Positions 62,189 through 64,000 of a DNA stretch of 64,000 bases are shown in pieces. Origin of the DNA: an uncultured Prevotellaceae bacterium (lineage in GTDB: Bacteria > Bacteroidota > Bacteroidia > Bacteroidales > Bacteroidaceae); assembly GCA_900316585.1 (NCBI GenBank), contig ONDM01000002.1:62001-126000 (forward strand), given 5' to 3'. Position 1 is the stretch's first letter, and each line of letters starts with the position of its first letter. Below the pieces are notes generated by a model. The model did not search any database and was not told where the DNA came from. It worked only from the letters and a program-made list of their open reading frames with translations. Made by a program: the position numbers and the translations under genes.

Positions 62189-63391
62189 ATGAAAAAATTT
62201 TTTTCTTTGTTGTTAATAGTAATTTTATTGTCAGTAATTCCTTTTATGGCATTTTCTCAGCCTCAGAGCATACCTAGAGAAGTCAGCGCACTAACAGACA
62301 GTTTGAAAAATATCTATGCACCTGATAAAAGGGTTGACCTTTTTTCAGTTATATATACTATTGACGGTAAAAAACTTATGCTTCAAGGTAATACTACATC
62401 TGCAGAAGCTCACGAATCTTTAGTTCATGGTTTACAACGATATGGCTATGATGTTATGGATTGTATGAGGGTATTTCCTTCTGAAGATTTGGATGATAAA
62501 GTATATGGTATTGTAAATGTATCGGTATGTAATATCCGTTCCAGTGCTGATTTCTCTAGTGAAATGATTACCCAGTCACTGATGGGAACACCAGTTAAGG
62601 TTCTGGAAAAAGATGGGTGGTTTCATATTCAGACTCCTGACAGGTATTTAGGCTGGGTTCATAGTGTAGGTGTGTATCGAGTTAATAAAGAAGAACTTCA
62701 TGCATGGAACCAAGCTGAAAAGGTTATCGTAACAGATCACTATGGATGGGTTTTTGAGAAACCTGATATAAAAAGTCAACACGTCAGTGATGTAGTAGCA
62801 GGAAATCGCTTAAGATATGAGGGACAGCAAGGTAAATTCTATAAGGTTTGTTATCCTGATGGGAGAAAAGGGTTTATATTGAAGGAACAGTCTCAGTTGG
62901 AAAGTTATTGGCGGAGAAACCTGAAACAAGATGCAGAAAGTATTCTAGCAACAGCTAAAACCATGATTGGAGTACCATATCTTTGGGCTGGAATGAGTAG
63001 TAAGGGCGTAGACTGTAGTGGATTTGTTCGTACTATACTTTACATGCATGATATAATTATTCCACGTGATGCTTCACAGCAATGTTTGAGAGGTGATAAA
63101 ATTGAAATAGCTTCTGATTTCAGTAATTTAATTCCAGGTGATCTGATTTTCTTCGGTACTAAGGCCACTGCCCAACGTAAAGAACGTGTAGTTCATGTAG
63201 CGTTATATTTGGGCAACAAACGTTTTATTCATTCTCAAGGAGATGTACATATCAGCAGTTTCGATAAAAATGATGAATTATATGATTCATATAATTTAAA
63301 TCGTCTTTTGTTTGCAACAAGAATACTTCCTTATGTTGGAATGGATCCCGAGATGAATACGACTGCGACAAATTCTTTTTATAATTATTAA
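62189..63391 (+). CDS. NlpC/P60 gamma-D-glutamyl-L-diamino-acid endopeptidase (YkfC-like)
   Basis: A 400-residue exported cysteine peptidase (signal peptide about 1-24, ending FSQP). Two SH3b-like domains lie at about 105-165 (VSVCNIRSSADFSSE) and 175-235. The NlpC/P60 domain follows, with the triad Cys276 (GVDCSGFV), His336 (VVHVAL) and His348 (FIHSQG). The His-His spacing of 12 equals that of Bacillus YkfC. That enzyme cuts L-Ala-gamma-D-Glu from diaminopimelate in recycled wall peptides. I prefer the ATG at 62189, where the signal peptide begins; an ATG at 62126 overlaps the fucosidase stop. Confidence 0.88.
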   Translation: MKKFFSLLLIVILLSVIPFMAFSQPQSIPREVSALTDSLKNIYAPDKRVDLFSVIYTIDGKKLMLQGNTTSAEAHESLVHGLQRYGYDVMDCMRVFPSEDLDDKVYGIVNVSVCNIRSSADFSSEMITQSLMGTPVKVLEKDGWFHIQTPDRYLGWVHSVGVYRVNKEELHAWNQAEKVIVTDHYGWVFEKPDIKSQHVSDVVAGNRLRYEGQQGKFYKVCYPDGRKGFILKEQSQLESYWRRNLKQDAESILATAKTMIGVPYLWAGMSSKGVDCSGFVRTILYMHDIIIPRDASQQCLRGDKIEIASDFSNLIPGDLIFFGTKATAQRKERVVHVALYLGNKRFIHSQGDVHISSFDKNDELYDSYNLNRLLFATRILPYVGMDPEMNTTATNSFYNY

Positions 63392-63404
63392 ATAGTATAG
63401 GAAT

Positions 63405-64000
63405 ATGACTACGAGAAGAGGCTTCCTAAAAACGGCAGCTATTGCAGCGTTGAGTACTAGTGTCATTGGCAAGGCTTTAGCTCTTTCCAATGAACATCCA
63501 AATTTATTCAATGTTGGTCATTTGGGAGAAAAACCAAAAATGAAATTGACCTTTTTCCCTTATGAGCTGCAACTTCGACATGTGTTTACTGTTGCAACTT
63601 ACTCCAGAAGTACTACACCTGATGTGCAAGTGGAATTAACCTATGATGGTATAACAGGTTATGGAGAAGCCTCTATGCCACCATATTTAGCTAACGAATT
63701 AGGAACTATAGATTCTGTTTGCGCTTTTTTGGCACGTGCTGCAATAGAATTGGAAAAATTCAATGATCCATTTATGTTAGAAGACATATTGGCTCATATT
63801 GATTCTATGGATGAGGGAAATGCTGCAGGAAAAGCTGCGATAGATATAGCTCTTCATGATTTGGTCGGAAAGCTTATGAATCAACCTTGGTATAGAATAT
63901 GGGGGTTGGATCCTGCAAAGACACCAGATACAACTTTCACTATTGGTATAGATACACCTGATGTAGTTCGCGAAAAGACCAAAGAGTGTGTTGACCTTTA
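63405..64000 (+). CDS. Dipeptide epimerase (L-Ala-D/L-Glu), 5' part
   Basis: The first 198 residues of an enolase-superfamily enzyme, cut by the window end. The N-terminus MTTRRGFLKTAAIAALS looks like a twin-arginine (Tat) signal. The capping domain starts at MKLTFFPYELQLRHVFTVA, with YDGITGYGEASMPPY and AAIDIALHDLVGK, as in L-Ala-D/L-Glu epimerases. The KxK and metal-binding aspartates lie beyond the end. It follows the YkfC-like gene by 13 bases; the product of that enzyme is its substrate. Confidence 0.88.
   Translation, partial: MTTRRGFLKTAAIAALSTSVIGKALALSNEHPNLFNVGHLGEKPKMKLTFFPYELQLRHVFTVATYSRSTTPDVQVELTYDGITGYGEASMPPYLANELGTIDSVCAFLARAAIELEKFNDPFMLEDILAHIDSMDEGNAAGKAAIDIALHDLVGKLMNQPWYRIWGLDPAKTPDTTFTIGIDTPDVVREKTKECVDL

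Overview
The window is chromosomal DNA of a member of the order Bacteroidales, most likely Bacteroidaceae or Prevotellaceae. Three kinds of evidence support this. The families are typical: SusC/SusD, lipidated TamL, DUF4293, DUF4296, DUF4369, DUF4923, a long-tailed S16 and a DUF2764 V-ATPase operon. The promoters have the Bacteroidetes form, TTTG then 18-20 bases then TAnnTTTG, and recur throughout. Shine-Dalgarno sequences are weak or absent before most starts. I cannot name the genus or species. I see no insertion sequence, prophage, CRISPR array or rRNA; most of the window is housekeeping with one carbohydrate-active block.

Layout. 1-6 kb: end of a DUF4293 gene, an outer-membrane barrel protein, a LysM plus periplasmic-binding-fold protein, uvrA and a DUF4923 protein. 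6-11 kb: an orphan SusC/SusD pair. 11-13 kb: serB divergent from a nitroreductase gene, followed by a SUI1-type factor. 13-24 kb: a one-direction block of two GH92 alpha-mannosidases, a GH89 alpha-N-acetylglucosaminidase, a membrane protein of the HGSNAT/DUF5009 family, a divergent GH28-like protein and a histidine acid phosphatase. 24-25.6 kb: a B3/B4-domain protein and rpsP. 25.8-31.4 kb: a RseC-like gene and rnfBCDGEA. 31.5-37 kb: a DUF4369 lipoprotein, prs, a UvrD/PcrA helicase and nspC. 37-38 kb: a Gly-Leu-Leu-Gly tRNA operon and a HAD hydrolase. 38-44 kb: ileS, a DksA-like gene, lspA, a DUF4296 lipoprotein and a small unknown. 44-48 kb: a TrmH-type methyltransferase, tamL, a WalJ/YycJ hydrolase and two tRNA-Lys genes. 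48.3-56.2 kb: a small membrane protein and a V-type ATPase operon. 56-60 kb: an aquaporin, a flavin-fold protein, a methyltransferase and a 5'-nucleotidase. 60-64 kb: an M15 peptidase, a GH29 fucosidase, a YkfC-like NlpC/P60 peptidase and the start of a dipeptide epimerase.

How the parts work together. Rnf and the V-ATPase suggest ion-coupled energetics; the V-ATPase c subunit carries the residues that bind sodium in Enterococcus hirae. The final operon looks like cell-wall peptide salvage. The most unusual block is 13-24 kb. A GH89 enzyme sits directly before a homologue of the human lysosomal acetyltransferase that prepares terminal glucosamine for exactly that enzyme. With flanking alpha-mannosidases and a phosphatase, this suggests breakdown of a glycan containing non-acetylated alpha-glucosamine. 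Heparan sulfate and GPI-like inositol glycans are both possible; this is inference. Three genes (M15 peptidase, helicase, WalJ-like) have consensus promoters only 4 to 9 bases before the start codon, so their mRNAs should be leaderless or nearly so.
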